A DNA stretch of 64,000 nt from the NCBI RefSeq assembly GCF_001420695.1, contig NZ_LJJB01000007.1:705890-769889 (forward strand). Direction: 5' to 3'. The notes beneath the pieces were generated by a model. That model was not told the origin of the DNA. It did not search any database and was given only the letters and a program-made list of their open reading frames with translations. This document shows, piece by piece, positions 46,061 to 54,442 of this stretch. Every line of letters begins with the position of its first letter. Position 1 is the first letter of the stretch. The DNA comes from Brevibacillus choshinensis. GTDB taxonomy: Bacteria; Bacillota; Bacilli; Brevibacillales; Brevibacillaceae. The translations under genes were made by a program, and so were the position numbers.

Positions 46061-46804
46061 CTACTCTGCCGCTTTCAAAGCCAGCTCTAATGCTTTGTTG
46101 CTTCCCATTGCTTTTGTTTGATTGACGATCTCTGCGGTAATGACAGAGCCTTCTGCGGCAATGAGTTCTCCGGAAGGGTCATACAAATTTGCAGACAAAG
46201 TTTTTCCGATTAATTCTTCCAGGTCTAACTCGTCAACTGCAGAAGACACCGGTTCTTGTGCGATCGTGGTTTCTTCTATTGCTGCTGGTTCAGTCTCTAT
46301 CTTTTCATTGCGGAAAGCTTCGTCGGAAACAAGTGGCTGGTCGCCTTCATCGGAAATGACGGTGATTTCCTTGCCAAATGTAATGACGGCTGCTTCTGGC
46401 AAAACGGATGGAGCGTCAGGCTTATCCAGAATACAACCCAAAATTTTTCCTGTCTCGGGATCAAAGTAGTACTCGGAGATTTGTCCCAGATGATGACCTT
46501 TTCGAGAGATGATGCGTGTTCCTTTGATTTGGATATTTTTGCTCAACAGCTCATTAGCAATCGGGATGTCCGCCAGATCAATGACTGCACTTTCCGAATC
46601 AATGGTGACAGCGTAGTCACCTAGCCCCTCTACGAGTTTGAACGGCACAGCTTTGATCCCAAAATCCCATTGATCGTTTTGGACGATAATAAATTCAATG
46701 CTCCGCAGGTCCGGGTTGATGACGAAGTTTTTGACCTTGCCGATTTCTTTTCCTGCAAAAATGCTGATGATTGGTTTGCCTAATACTTCTTTACTCTGTT
46801 TCAT
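46061..46804 (-). CDS. Two-repeat PRC-barrel domain protein
   Basis: A 247-aa protein with PRC-barrel repeats at about 5-75 (GKPIISIFAGKEIGKVKNFVI) and 90-150 (GTRIISRKGHHLGQISEYYFD), an acidic linker rich in Glu, and a C-terminal region (IGKTLSANLYDPSGELIAAEGSV) that resembles a third small barrel. No signal peptide. It is read with the membrane/TPR gene 12 bp upstream, so the two probably work together. Function unknown. Confidence 0.78.
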   Translation of the reverse strand: MKQSKEVLGKPIISIFAGKEIGKVKNFVINPDLRSIEFIIVQNDQWDFGIKAVPFKLVEGLGDYAVTIDSESAVIDLADIPIANELLSKNIQIKGTRIISRKGHHLGQISEYYFDPETGKILGCILDKPDAPSVLPEAAVITFGKEITVISDEGDQPLVSDEAFRNEKIETEPAAIEETTIAQEPVSSAVDELDLEELIGKTLSANLYDPSGELIAAEGSVITAEIVNQTKAMGSNKALELALKAAE

Positions 46805-46816
46805 ATCGTTGCTCCT

Positions 46817-47983
46817 CTAATGAAATGGGATGGCTGTAGAATGTTCATTGTTGCTCGCAAACAACGAGCGAATATGTGCAATTACTTTTTGATGGATGGA
46901 AGGAGGAACGAGCGACCAGGACAGGTTCCGTTTATTTTCGATCTGCAGCTGCTGGATCAGTTCTTCCAGGTAGGAAATTTGTCTGGTAAATTCTTCTCGT
47001 TTTTTAGAAGACAGAGAAGGGGTCTCGTTCAAGCATTTCTCCAATACGGAGATGCTTTCTTCATACAAACCCATTTCGTTTAAGACTTGAACCAGCTGAC
47101 GGCTCAATATGTAGGTTGCCATCGCCGGGGGATTATAGGTCAGAGCCTCCCGGAGTGATTGATACGCACGCAGATAGTCGCCTTGCTGCAGTGCCTGTTC
47201 TGCATTTGCGGAAAGGGTTTGGATGCGATTGCGTTCTTCCGGTAAGATCGTGTTGTCTACTTTGGGTGTCTGTGCCTCTGGATGAACGTGCACTGCTTGA
47301 ACTGCCTCTACATGAGCTTCTTCTGCCTGAACTTCCTCAGCCTGAATGTATTCTCCATGCACTTCCTCTACATAAGCTTCCACTGAAGGCTCCAAGATGG
47401 GCTCGTTTTGGACAGGCGCAGCTTCTTCTGTACCCTTGAGAATTTCGGAGGCTTCGTTGACCACCTCTACCTCTTCTAACAACGCGTGCATCTGAATATC
47501 CGGCTGTTCGGCAGGGCGAGAAACTTCTAGCTTATCACTGTCAGTAACAGAAACATCCGTCACATCATATGTATCCTGCTGAAGCTCGATAGGGAGTGTT
47601 TCAACAGGTGCGGAGCCGATGGGCGCCACGGCTACTTCCAGGACAGGTGACGGGAGAGGAGCAGCGGCAGATTTTTGAGTTGGCGTTACAATCTGGGGCT
47701 GTTCCGACTTTAGCGCCAGCTCAAAATGCTGTTCGATTTGTCGATCCTCTCGTTTTTGTAGGAAGATAACTGAGATCGCGACACCCAAAAAAATCAATAA
47801 TGCGAGGCTGACTGTCCATCCGATCCCAATACTGGAGGCACTGGAATACCCAACCAAGCCAGCACTGGCAAAGGCAAGGATCAGAGTGAACATGCTCCGC
47901 AGTTTAGGAAAATGAATACGGGTGTAAAAGAAAATCAGGACGAGCAAAAGTGCCGCCAGTCCGATTATTTCGGAAGCATTCAT
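46817..47983 (-). CDS. Membrane protein with acidic low-complexity linker and TPR-like domain
   Basis: A 388-aa protein: TM helices at about 5-20, 32-48 and 55-75, a long disordered linker (about 95-250) rich in Glu, Val, Ala and His with imperfect short repeats (VQAEEAHVEAVQAVHVH), and a C-terminal helical region (about 255-350) resembling TPR repeats (QALQQGDYLRAYQSLREAL). ATG 47983 lies six bases after agggtg; the GTG at 47992 overlaps that SD. No named family. Topology suggests a membrane scaffold presenting a cytoplasmic TPR domain, with the PRC-barrel protein as a possible partner. Confidence 0.65.
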   Translation of the reverse strand: MNASEIIGLAALLLVLIFFYTRIHFPKLRSMFTLILAFASAGLVGYSSASSIGIGWTVSLALLIFLGVAISVIFLQKREDRQIEQHFELALKSEQPQIVTPTQKSAAAPLPSPVLEVAVAPIGSAPVETLPIELQQDTYDVTDVSVTDSDKLEVSRPAEQPDIQMHALLEEVEVVNEASEILKGTEEAAPVQNEPILEPSVEAYVEEVHGEYIQAEEVQAEEAHVEAVQAVHVHPEAQTPKVDNTILPEERNRIQTLSANAEQALQQGDYLRAYQSLREALTYNPPAMATYILSRQLVQVLNEMGLYEESISVLEKCLNETPSLSSKKREEFTRQISYLEELIQQLQIENKRNLSWSLVPPSIHQKVIAHIRSLFASNNEHSTAIPFH

Positions 47984-48231
47984 AAGAATCACCCTGCACT
48001 AGTTTGATGGGATAGTCAGACGAAATGGACTGCAATGATGAAAGATTCTATAGGCGTCCCATCCTTTCGTGGTAGGTTTTCGCAGGTCTTTATATATATT
48101 ATCGGCAATCAATTGTGTAAACGTTATGGGAAAGGTAAGGATTGCACTGTCCTTTTTGGCGTACATGCACATATAGGCTACCGCCCACATAAGCATAGGA
48201 GTAAGCTATCCCAGACGTGGAGGTGGCAGCC

Positions 48232-48942
48232 ATGTCCAGCATTATTGCGGCACTTTCGTTAGTATTCAAAGAGCTCCTGATGTTCGTGGCTTATGTCAAG
48301 AACAACGCATTTCCTCAACCACTCCCTGACACGGAAGAAGAAAAGTACTTACGTCTGATGGCAAAAGGCGATCCGTACGCTCGCAACAAGCTGATCGAGC
48401 ATAATCTGCGACTGGTCGCCCACATTGTCAAGAAATTCGAAAACACCGGTGAAGACAGTGAAGACCTCATCTCCATCGGAACGATCGGATTGATCAAAGC
48501 GATCGAGAGTTACCAGGTGGAAAAAGGCACCAAGCTGGCTACCTACGCAGCGCGTTGTATTGAAAATGAAATCCTCATGCATCTTCGCAGTTTGAAAAAG
48601 ACCAAGAAGGACGTTTCGTTGCACGACCCGATTGGAACTGACAAAGAAGGGAACGAAATCACGCTGATTGACGTTCTCGGTACAGAAACAGATGAAGTAG
48701 TGGATGCGGTGCAGCTCAAGCTGGAGTCCAACAAGATTTATCAGCACATCCACATTCTCGATGATCGGGAAAAAGAAGTGATTATCGGCAGGTTTGGCTT
48801 GGATCAGGATAAAGAAAAGACGCAGAGGGAAATTGCTCGTGAGCTGGGCATCTCGCGTTCGTATGTATCTCGGATTGAGAAGCGAGCTCTGATGAAGCTG
48901 TTTAATGAGTTTTACCGAACGAAGCAGACACAGAATCGTTAG
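48232..48942 (+). CDS. sigK: RNA polymerase sigma factor SigK (pro-sigma K), uninterrupted
   Basis: A 236-aa late mother-cell sigma factor. The N-terminal hydrophobic pro-sequence ([23 protein letters not shown]) is the part removed by SpoIVFB. Region 2 ([26 protein letters not shown]) and region 4 with its HTH ([24 protein letters not shown]) follow. SigK drives coat and late spore genes. The frame is continuous, so no skin-type element interrupts it, unlike B. subtilis. ATG 48232 follows ggaggtg by about seven bases. Confidence 0.95.
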   Translation: MSSIIAALSLVFKELLMFVAYVKNNAFPQPLPDTEEEKYLRLMAKGDPYARNKLIEHNLRLVAHIVKKFENTGEDSEDLISIGTIGLIKAIESYQVEKGTKLATYAARCIENEILMHLRSLKKTKKDVSLHDPIGTDKEGNEITLIDVLGTETDEVVDAVQLKLESNKIYQHIHILDDREKEVIIGRFGLDQDKEKTQREIARELGISRSYVSRIEKRALMKLFNEFYRTKQTQNR

Positions 48943-49096
48943 CGTGGAAAGCTGAACATGTTAGCCAGGAACTGCGAGATCGGCACGAGGTAGTGTGCCA
49001 GTCTTGCGGTTTTTTGCTTGTTGAGGACATATGTCCTTCCTCCAAAATCGTTTCTGTCCTTTAATAAAGGAAAAAGCAAGTGGAGGGAACAACAAT

Positions 49097-49522
49097 ATGA
49101 AAGGGAGTCTTTTTGCGTTAGCAGGAGGGGCGTTTCTTACCCTACAGGGAGTAGCAAACGCACGGATCAGTGCTAGCATAGGTACATGGCAAACAGCAAC
49201 GATTACTCAGTTCACCGGATTCGTGGCGGCGTTGTTGATTCTGCTGCTTGTCCGTGATGCAAAATGGCGAGGCTTCCGACAAGTAAAGCCGTTGTATTTG
49301 ATTGGGGGGGCATTCGCGGCCATCATTATATTCAGTAATATCACGGCAATTCAACAGATGGGAGTTACGCTTACCGTATCAGCCCTGCTCATTTCCCAGC
49401 TTTGTCTGACCTTTGTGATTGACAGTAGAGGCTGGCTTGGAGTAAATAAGCAGAAGATGCGCCTGCCGCAGTTTATTGGCATCGCAATGATGATCGCCGG
49501 TGTGGTGATACTAAAGCTATAA
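49097..49522 (+). CDS. DMT-family (YdcZ/DUF606) small transporter, first copy
   Basis: A 141-aa protein with about five TMs and the DUF606 pattern: FALAGGAFLTLQGVANARISASIGTWQTA and GVTLTVSALLISQLCLTFVIDSRGWLG. ATG 49097 follows tggaggg. DUF606 proteins belong to the drug/metabolite transporter superfamily and often occur as adjacent pairs, suggesting heterodimers. Its partner is 0.8 kb downstream with a Crp/Fnr-type regulator between. Substrate unknown. Confidence 0.85.
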   Translation: MKGSLFALAGGAFLTLQGVANARISASIGTWQTATITQFTGFVAALLILLLVRDAKWRGFRQVKPLYLIGGAFAAIIIFSNITAIQQMGVTLTVSALLISQLCLTFVIDSRGWLGVNKQKMRLPQFIGIAMMIAGVVILKL

Positions 49523-49569
49523 TACGACTGAGATCGGACGGCACAGAGGCTAGAGGTAGAGGTGAACGC

Positions 49570-50283
49570 ATGATGAAAGAAATCTTAGATCGGGATCAGC
49601 TGCATCATTATTTACAAGCTCACCAAATGGAATCGGTCTTTAATGATCAACTGAAACCACATTTGTCGCTCTATAGCTTTGAGCAAGGAGAGCTCGTCTG
49701 TTCCCAAGGGGAAGTTCCGCAAAATTTGTATGTGCTGTTAAAGGGGAAGCTGAAAGTGTACACCACTTCGGTGGAAGGAAAAACATTGATTCTTTCCTTC
49801 AAAACACCGCTCGAACTAATCGGGGACATTGAATACGTCCGGGGAACCGACATTGTCAACACGGTAGAGGCTGTATCTCCTGTCCTGATGCTAGGTGTTG
49901 CACATCGCTGGTTACACAAATACGGCAAAGGTGATCCACAGTTGCTGCAATTTCTCCTGGACCACATCACGCGAAAATTTTACGTGAAATCGACGACCAT
50001 GAGCTTTAATCTGATGTACCCGGTGGAAGTGCGATTAGCAAGTTATTTGCTCGCGGTTTCTTTTGACGATACGGATGCTGAGCTAAACGGACAATTGAAC
50101 GCAACGAGCATGATGGACGCTGCTAATTTGCTTGGAACCAGCTATCGACATCTGAATCGAGTCCTTCAGCAGTTTTGTACTGACGGATTGGTCGAGCGCA
50201 GCAAAGGATTCATCTTGGTGAAAAACGCTGAAGGATTGCGTGCGATGGCACATCACAATATTTATGAATCACAGCCAGACTAA
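49570..50283 (+). CDS. Crp/Fnr-family transcriptional regulator (YeiL-like)
   Basis: A 237-aa protein with an N-terminal cyclic-nucleotide-binding-type beta barrel (about 15-130; LYSFEQGELVCSQGEVPQNLYVLLKGKLKVYT split by family positions) and a C-terminal winged helix (about 155-230; AANLLGTSYRHLNRVLQQF). No cysteine cluster for an Fe-S centre is seen. It sits between the two DUF606 transporter genes on the same strand and is the likely regulator of them. The effector is unknown. Confidence 0.85.
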   Translation: MMKEILDRDQLHHYLQAHQMESVFNDQLKPHLSLYSFEQGELVCSQGEVPQNLYVLLKGKLKVYTTSVEGKTLILSFKTPLELIGDIEYVRGTDIVNTVEAVSPVLMLGVAHRWLHKYGKGDPQLLQFLLDHITRKFYVKSTTMSFNLMYPVEVRLASYLLAVSFDDTDAELNGQLNATSMMDAANLLGTSYRHLNRVLQQFCTDGLVERSKGFILVKNAEGLRAMAHHNIYESQPD

Positions 50284-50312
50284 AGACAGGAGAATAGGAG
50301 TGAGGAACAACG

Positions 50313-50771
50313 ATGGTAATCGGCATGGGATTGGCATTGCTCGCGGGTTCGTTTATCAGTTTGCAAAATATATTCAATAGTAAGGTGAATGAACGTGTGG
50401 GTTCGTGGGCGACGACTGCATTCGTGTTAGGGATGGGATTCCTGGCTTCCATGACGATGGGGTTGTTCTTTGAAGGGAAGGGACTGTTTGTCTTGCCACA
50501 TATGCAGCCATGGTTCTGGTTTAGCGGATTGATCGGGGTGGGCGTAGTGACTTGTATGGTGCAGGCGATCCGACGTCTAGGTCCTACATTTGCGATCTCG
50601 ATCGTGTTGACATCCCAGCTCGGATTTGCCCTCTTGTGGGACTCTCTGGGGTGGTTAGGGCTAAACAAGGTTCCTTTTACCTTGCATCAATTGCTCGGTG
50701 TACTCGTGATCGTCGGCGGTATTCTTGTCTTTAAACTAGGAGGGGCACGGGAGACCCAGAGAATGGCCTAA
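50313..50771 (+). CDS. DMT-family (YdcZ/DUF606) small transporter, second copy
   Basis: A 152-aa membrane protein with about five TMs: GLALLAGSFISLQNIFNSKVNERVG and FAISIVLTSQLGFALLWDSLGWLG match the first copy at the same places. It lacks a signal peptide and ends in a short hydrophilic tail. It is 30 bp behind the Crp/Fnr gene and ends the three-gene operon at a strong terminator. Together with the first copy it probably forms an antiparallel heterodimer. Confidence 0.85.
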   Translation: MVIGMGLALLAGSFISLQNIFNSKVNERVGSWATTAFVLGMGFLASMTMGLFFEGKGLFVLPHMQPWFWFSGLIGVGVVTCMVQAIRRLGPTFAISIVLTSQLGFALLWDSLGWLGLNKVPFTLHQLLGVLVIVGGILVFKLGGARETQRMA

Positions 50772-50782
50772 AACGATAAGAG

Positions 50783-50831
50783 CGAAGAAACCAGTCTTCA
50801 CACAAAAGGGGTGTGAGACTGGTTTCTTCGT
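50783..50831. terminator. Strong bidirectional terminator
   Basis: 15-bp perfect arms cgaagaaaccagtct (50783-50797) and agactggtttcttcg (50817-50831) separate the transporter operon from the convergent MBL gene. Confidence 0.88.
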
Positions 50832-50836
50832 CGTGC

Positions 50837-51514
50837 TTAAACGGGAGTGCTTTCAATGATTTCCAATAAACGCTCCTTGATGCCGCCTGTGCAGACTCCC
50901 CCGTGATACGCGATTACGGTCTCGATTTCCAGGTCCACCAGTTTGGCTAACGATTGTAAGGCTGTCGCTTTGTCAGGGGTAAAGTCGGGATTGAACGGCA
51001 TGAGTACACCTTCTTGAGCTGTGAGTGCATCACCCGAGATTAATGTTTTACTAGGGATGTGGTACAGCGAAATGTGATCAGGAGAATGACCTGGCGTATA
51101 AATTACTTGGATCCCACCACAGTAGGGGAGGATATCTCCATCTTGGAGGATTTGATCGACTTTGACAGGAGGAACGAGAGCACCGCTCTTAATCAGAGGA
51201 GTTTCTCCAGCAAGGTAGGGAATAGCAACCTCGTGAGCACACACTTGGATAGCTCCATCAAAGGCTTCGACAATCTCAGGCAGACTGCCAATATGATCTC
51301 GATCTTGATGTGTAATGATGATTTTTTTCAACTTTTGAAATGGAATAGATTCTTGTTCGACCACACTCTTGATTACATCGAGTTGTCCGGGAATACCCGT
51401 ATCCACGAGAATGGCCTCGTTTTCATCCCACAGCAATCCTGTATGGACAACGAACAGTCCACCCTCCACCTTCATCTCAAGTTTGATGACTTTGATTCCT
51501 TCACTTGCGTACAT
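50837..51514 (-). CDS. Metallo-beta-lactamase-fold hydrolase
   Basis: A 225-aa MBL-fold protein. The metal motif reads THQDRDHIGS, i.e. HxDxDH in place of the classical HxHxDH; downstream ligands are present in TPGHSPDHISLY (His), SGDAL (Asp) and AYHGG (His). The HxDxDH variant occurs in a known group of bacterial MBL proteins, so the enzyme may still be active. Substrate unknown. ATG 51514 follows ggagg by eight bases; the longer frame (51532) contains that SD. Confidence 0.88.
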   Translation of the reverse strand: MYASEGIKVIKLEMKVEGGLFVVHTGLLWDENEAILVDTGIPGQLDVIKSVVEQESIPFQKLKKIIITHQDRDHIGSLPEIVEAFDGAIQVCAHEVAIPYLAGETPLIKSGALVPPVKVDQILQDGDILPYCGGIQVIYTPGHSPDHISLYHIPSKTLISGDALTAQEGVLMPFNPDFTPDKATALQSLAKLVDLEIETVIAYHGGVCTGGIKERLLEIIESTPV

Positions 51515-51681
51515 CGCTGTCGCCTCCACCATTTCATTAATTGCCGACCATTACTTCACCATGTGAACAACAAAATCCTTTTCTCCTCGACAGTTTCCAG
51601 TGAATGGGAGAGCAACATTTCAAAATTCACTCTGTGATAAAAAGGAATGTGTAAGGAATGAAAAAATGAGGAGATGAGTAT

Positions 51682-52446
51682 ATGGCTACGTTGGCAGGAA
51701 AGGTTGCACTCGTGACAGGAGCAAGCAGAGGAATTGGTCGCGAGATTGCATTGCGTCTGGCAAAGGAAGGGGCATTGGTGGCGGTTCATTATGGTAAAAA
51801 TCGAGATGCAGCGGAAACGGTTGTACGGGAAATAAAGAGCACTGGCGGGTCCGCATTTGAGATTGGTTCGGATTTGCTATCCGTACAAGGTATCCACGGT
51901 TTATTTGAGGAGATGGATCGATTGCTTCAAGAACTCACGGGAGGAAAGCAGTTTGATATATTGGTGAACAATGCAGGAATTGGCCAGTATGCTACGATCG
52001 AGGAGACGACGGAAGAGTCCTTTGATGAAGTGATGAACCTTCATGTAAAGGCTCCGGTTTTTCTCATTCAGCAAGCGTTGCCACGAATGAGAGAGGAAGG
52101 GAGGATCATCAATATATCCTCAGCTGTCACGAGGATTGCGTTTCCCAATCTGTTCGGTTACAGCATCTCAAAGGGCGCGATCAACACCGTAACATCTAAT
52201 TTAGCGAAACATCTCGGACCGCGTAACATCACTGTAAATGCGATTTTGCCGGGAATCATCGATACAGACATGAACACAGCAACGTTGCAAGATCCTGATG
52301 GGCGTCATTTCGCTGCGAGCCTCTCCACATTTGGAAGGTGGGGGCAACCGGGTGACGTAGCGGATATCGCAGCTTTTCTAGCCTCGTCCGATAGTCGGTG
52401 GATAACAGGGCAATTGATTGATGCAAGTGGAGGGTCCCATCTGTAA
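51682..52446 (+). CDS. Short-chain dehydrogenase/reductase
   Basis: A 254-aa classical SDR. The cofactor motif is VTGASRGIGREIA, NAG is in ILVNNAGIG, the catalytic Ser is in INISSAV and the Tyr/Lys pair in YSISKGAINT. The RKNRD-type basic residue after beta-2 (HYGKNRD) favours NADPH. The C-terminal SDSRWITGQLIDASGGSHL is typical of FabG-like enzymes. Substrate unknown. It is a single gene ending at a terminator. Confidence 0.92.
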   Translation: MATLAGKVALVTGASRGIGREIALRLAKEGALVAVHYGKNRDAAETVVREIKSTGGSAFEIGSDLLSVQGIHGLFEEMDRLLQELTGGKQFDILVNNAGIGQYATIEETTEESFDEVMNLHVKAPVFLIQQALPRMREEGRIINISSAVTRIAFPNLFGYSISKGAINTVTSNLAKHLGPRNITVNAILPGIIDTDMNTATLQDPDGRHFAASLSTFGRWGQPGDVADIAAFLASSDSRWITGQLIDASGGSHL

Positions 52447-52459
52447 GTCACATGTACAA

Positions 52460-52507
52460 AAAGTCAGTCTACAGCACGTTTTACCGTGTTTTGTAGCTGG
52501 CTTTTTC
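52460..52507 (+). terminator. Terminator after the SDR gene
   Basis: aaagtcag...ctggcttt outer arms with inner ctaca/tgtag pairing and a T-run. Confidence 0.7.
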
Positions 52508-52578
52508 TTTAGGGAACTGGCTAGTTTTCTAAGTAGGGGAAACAATACACTTTTAGTAAAATTATTCAAAGAAAAATA

Positions 52579-52608
52579 TTGACTTGAAATAAAATCTTAT
52601 GATAATAT
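52579..52608 (+). promoter_or_regulatory. AT-rich promoter for the CarD-like gene
   Basis: TTGACT (52579-52584), a 16-bp spacer and GATAAT (52601-52606), or an 18-bp spacer and TAATAT. A second TATAAT at 52635-52640 lacks a good -35. The surrounding 100 bp are unusually AT-rich for the window. Confidence 0.55.
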
Positions 52609-52670
52609 AAATATTTTTATTCTTGAAAGTGTGTTATAATGAATGAGTTGGAAGTAAAGGAGGTGGACGT

Positions 52671-53171
52671 ATGTTTCAAGTTGGAGACAAGATTTTTTAT
52701 CCTATGCATGGTGCAGGCATCATTGAAGCCATGGAGGAGAAAGAGTTTCTCGGGGAAAAGCATCTCTATTTTGTGTTGCACATGTTGTTGAAAGAGCTCG
52801 ACATCATGGTTCCTGTTGAAAAAATGTCCGCTCTGGGAATTCGCAGTATTGTAGATGGACAGACATTGGAACAAGTATTTGCTGCTTTCCATGAGAGGGA
52901 ACCAGACCTGTCGGTGAACTCAGCGCAACGCTTAAAAATGAACACAGAGAAGTTGAAAAGTGGCGATATTTACGAAGGGGCAGAAGTGATTCGCGATTTA
53001 CAATTCATTAGCAGAAACAAGGTGCTGGGTACGAGCGATCGAATCATGTTGGACAACGCAATGTTAAACTTGATTAGCGAGATCGAACTCGTGCGAGAAC
53101 TGGATCGTGAAGAAGCGACTGAGCTATTGAGACGGATTATCTCCGAAGAAGCTGTCAATGTGGCTCCGTAA
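52671..53171 (+). CDS. CarD/CdnL-family RNA polymerase-binding regulator
   Basis: A 166-aa protein: an N-terminal Tudor-like RNA-polymerase-interaction domain (MFQVGDKIFYPMHGAGIIEAMEEKEFLGEKHLYFVL split across about 1-65) and a C-terminal helical domain. CarD-type proteins bind the RNAP beta subunit and adjust open-complex stability at promoters. B. subtilis YdeB is the closest named relative. The strong aaaggaggtg SD precedes the ATG. Confidence 0.9.
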   Translation: MFQVGDKIFYPMHGAGIIEAMEEKEFLGEKHLYFVLHMLLKELDIMVPVEKMSALGIRSIVDGQTLEQVFAAFHEREPDLSVNSAQRLKMNTEKLKSGDIYEGAEVIRDLQFISRNKVLGTSDRIMLDNAMLNLISEIELVRELDREEATELLRRIISEEAVNVAP

Positions 53172-53228
53172 TAGACATAGGCAGACAGCAAGTATACAGA
53201 TGAACTTTATAACTTCATGAATAAGGGC

Positions 53229-53262
53229 AGGGTGTGATTGCATAAACAATCCCACCCTTTTT
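53229..53262. terminator. Terminator after the CarD-like gene
   Basis: gggtgtgattg/caatcccaccc stem (one mismatch) with six or more Ts. Confidence 0.85.
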
Positions 53263-53268
53263 TGCTTT

Positions 53269-54234
53269 TTAGCCAAAGCTACGGAAACGATATTCGCTGC
53301 GCTGGGCAAAAAGGTGGAAGCCTGCTCGCAAAAAGGCGTTCGCCATCGGTTGATTTTGTAAATCGGTGTCTGTGCGAATACAACTTTCGCCAGCTTGAAC
53401 GAGTGAGAACAATCCCCGGTTCAACAGTAAATCGACATACCCGCGCCCTCTGAATTCGGGAAGCACACCAATGTAGCCAATCGTCGCAAAAGTGGGACTT
53501 CTTGTAGGGATGATGAATCCGATCAGTTGATCATCTGGTGTATAGGCGAGCTCCCACCAGTCAGGTTCATAAGACATACCTTGCAAATCTTGGTAGATCT
53601 CTTGTGCTTGCGAGAGGGGGCCATACTCTGCACGTTCCTGCGCAATCTGACGGTCCAGTGTAGACGCAGAGCCACGCATGATTGCGTCAATAAAAGCAAT
53701 TTCACCTACTTCAGACAAGCTACGATAAATAACACGCTCATCCATATGAGGCAAAACGTTTGGAGCAGAAGTGATGCCAGGATTATTCTTCCACTCAAAC
53801 CGCGATGTTTCCCTTTGTAGGTGAAATCCGAGATTGCCCAAAATCTTTTGTCGCTGTTCTGCATGGTCCTGCCAATGCGGCGCCATCGCGGGAGAGTCCA
53901 AAACATAACCGAGCTGTTGGACACCCATCTGTCGGCAAGTCACAAGCAGATGCTGCCACAGAAGCTCAGCGAGTTCCGAGCCGTTCTCATCTTCCCAAGG
54001 AAGATCCAGCAGAACGATATCAGAAGGGCTGTCTTTTCCTGGCAATGTCCAAAAAGCGACACGTCCGATCCCCACCCCTTCTCTCTCCAAAATAAAGCAC
54101 CATTCTGGACGCATGGCACCTTTTGTGAACATTTCTTGGACATAATCAATGATTGACTGATGTCGATGGGTGGGGGTGGAGACTGCTGCAAACGCATGGA
54201 GCTCATGCACAAAAATGGGGCGAAATGTAATCAT
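53269..54234 (-). CDS. GNAT-family acetyltransferase, two-domain type
   Basis: A 321-aa protein. The C-terminal half is a clear GNAT domain with the CoA loop GVLPEFRGRGYVDLLL and the NQPMANAFLRAGFH end. The N-terminal half (about 1-150) has a weaker GNAT-like order (RPEWCFILEREGVGIGRVAFW) and is probably a degenerate second GNAT fold. No substrate can be named. It is convergent with the CarD-like gene across a terminator. Confidence 0.83.
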   Translation of the reverse strand: MITFRPIFVHELHAFAAVSTPTHRHQSIIDYVQEMFTKGAMRPEWCFILEREGVGIGRVAFWTLPGKDSPSDIVLLDLPWEDENGSELAELLWQHLLVTCRQMGVQQLGYVLDSPAMAPHWQDHAEQRQKILGNLGFHLQRETSRFEWKNNPGITSAPNVLPHMDERVIYRSLSEVGEIAFIDAIMRGSASTLDRQIAQERAEYGPLSQAQEIYQDLQGMSYEPDWWELAYTPDDQLIGFIIPTRSPTFATIGYIGVLPEFRGRGYVDLLLNRGLFSLVQAGESCIRTDTDLQNQPMANAFLRAGFHLFAQRSEYRFRSFG

Positions 54235-54442
54235 CCTTCAATCTCTCCTTTTGTGTGATGCTTGGAATAAACAGCATGAGAGTCACCCCTTTCAGTTTAT
54301 ATGTAACCCATCAATTTTATTTTGGTGGTTACGATGTCATTTTACAGAGAAAAATACTTCCAGTCAATCTCGTTCTTTCCAATTACAATAAGGGAAGAAT
54401 ATGGGAAGTGAAAATGTCTTGGAAACGAAGGGAGAAATGCTT

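Noticed and set aside
47116-47439. Forward frame with Leu/Pro-rich repeats
   Set aside because: Antisense of the acidic repeat linker of the TPR-like membrane protein.
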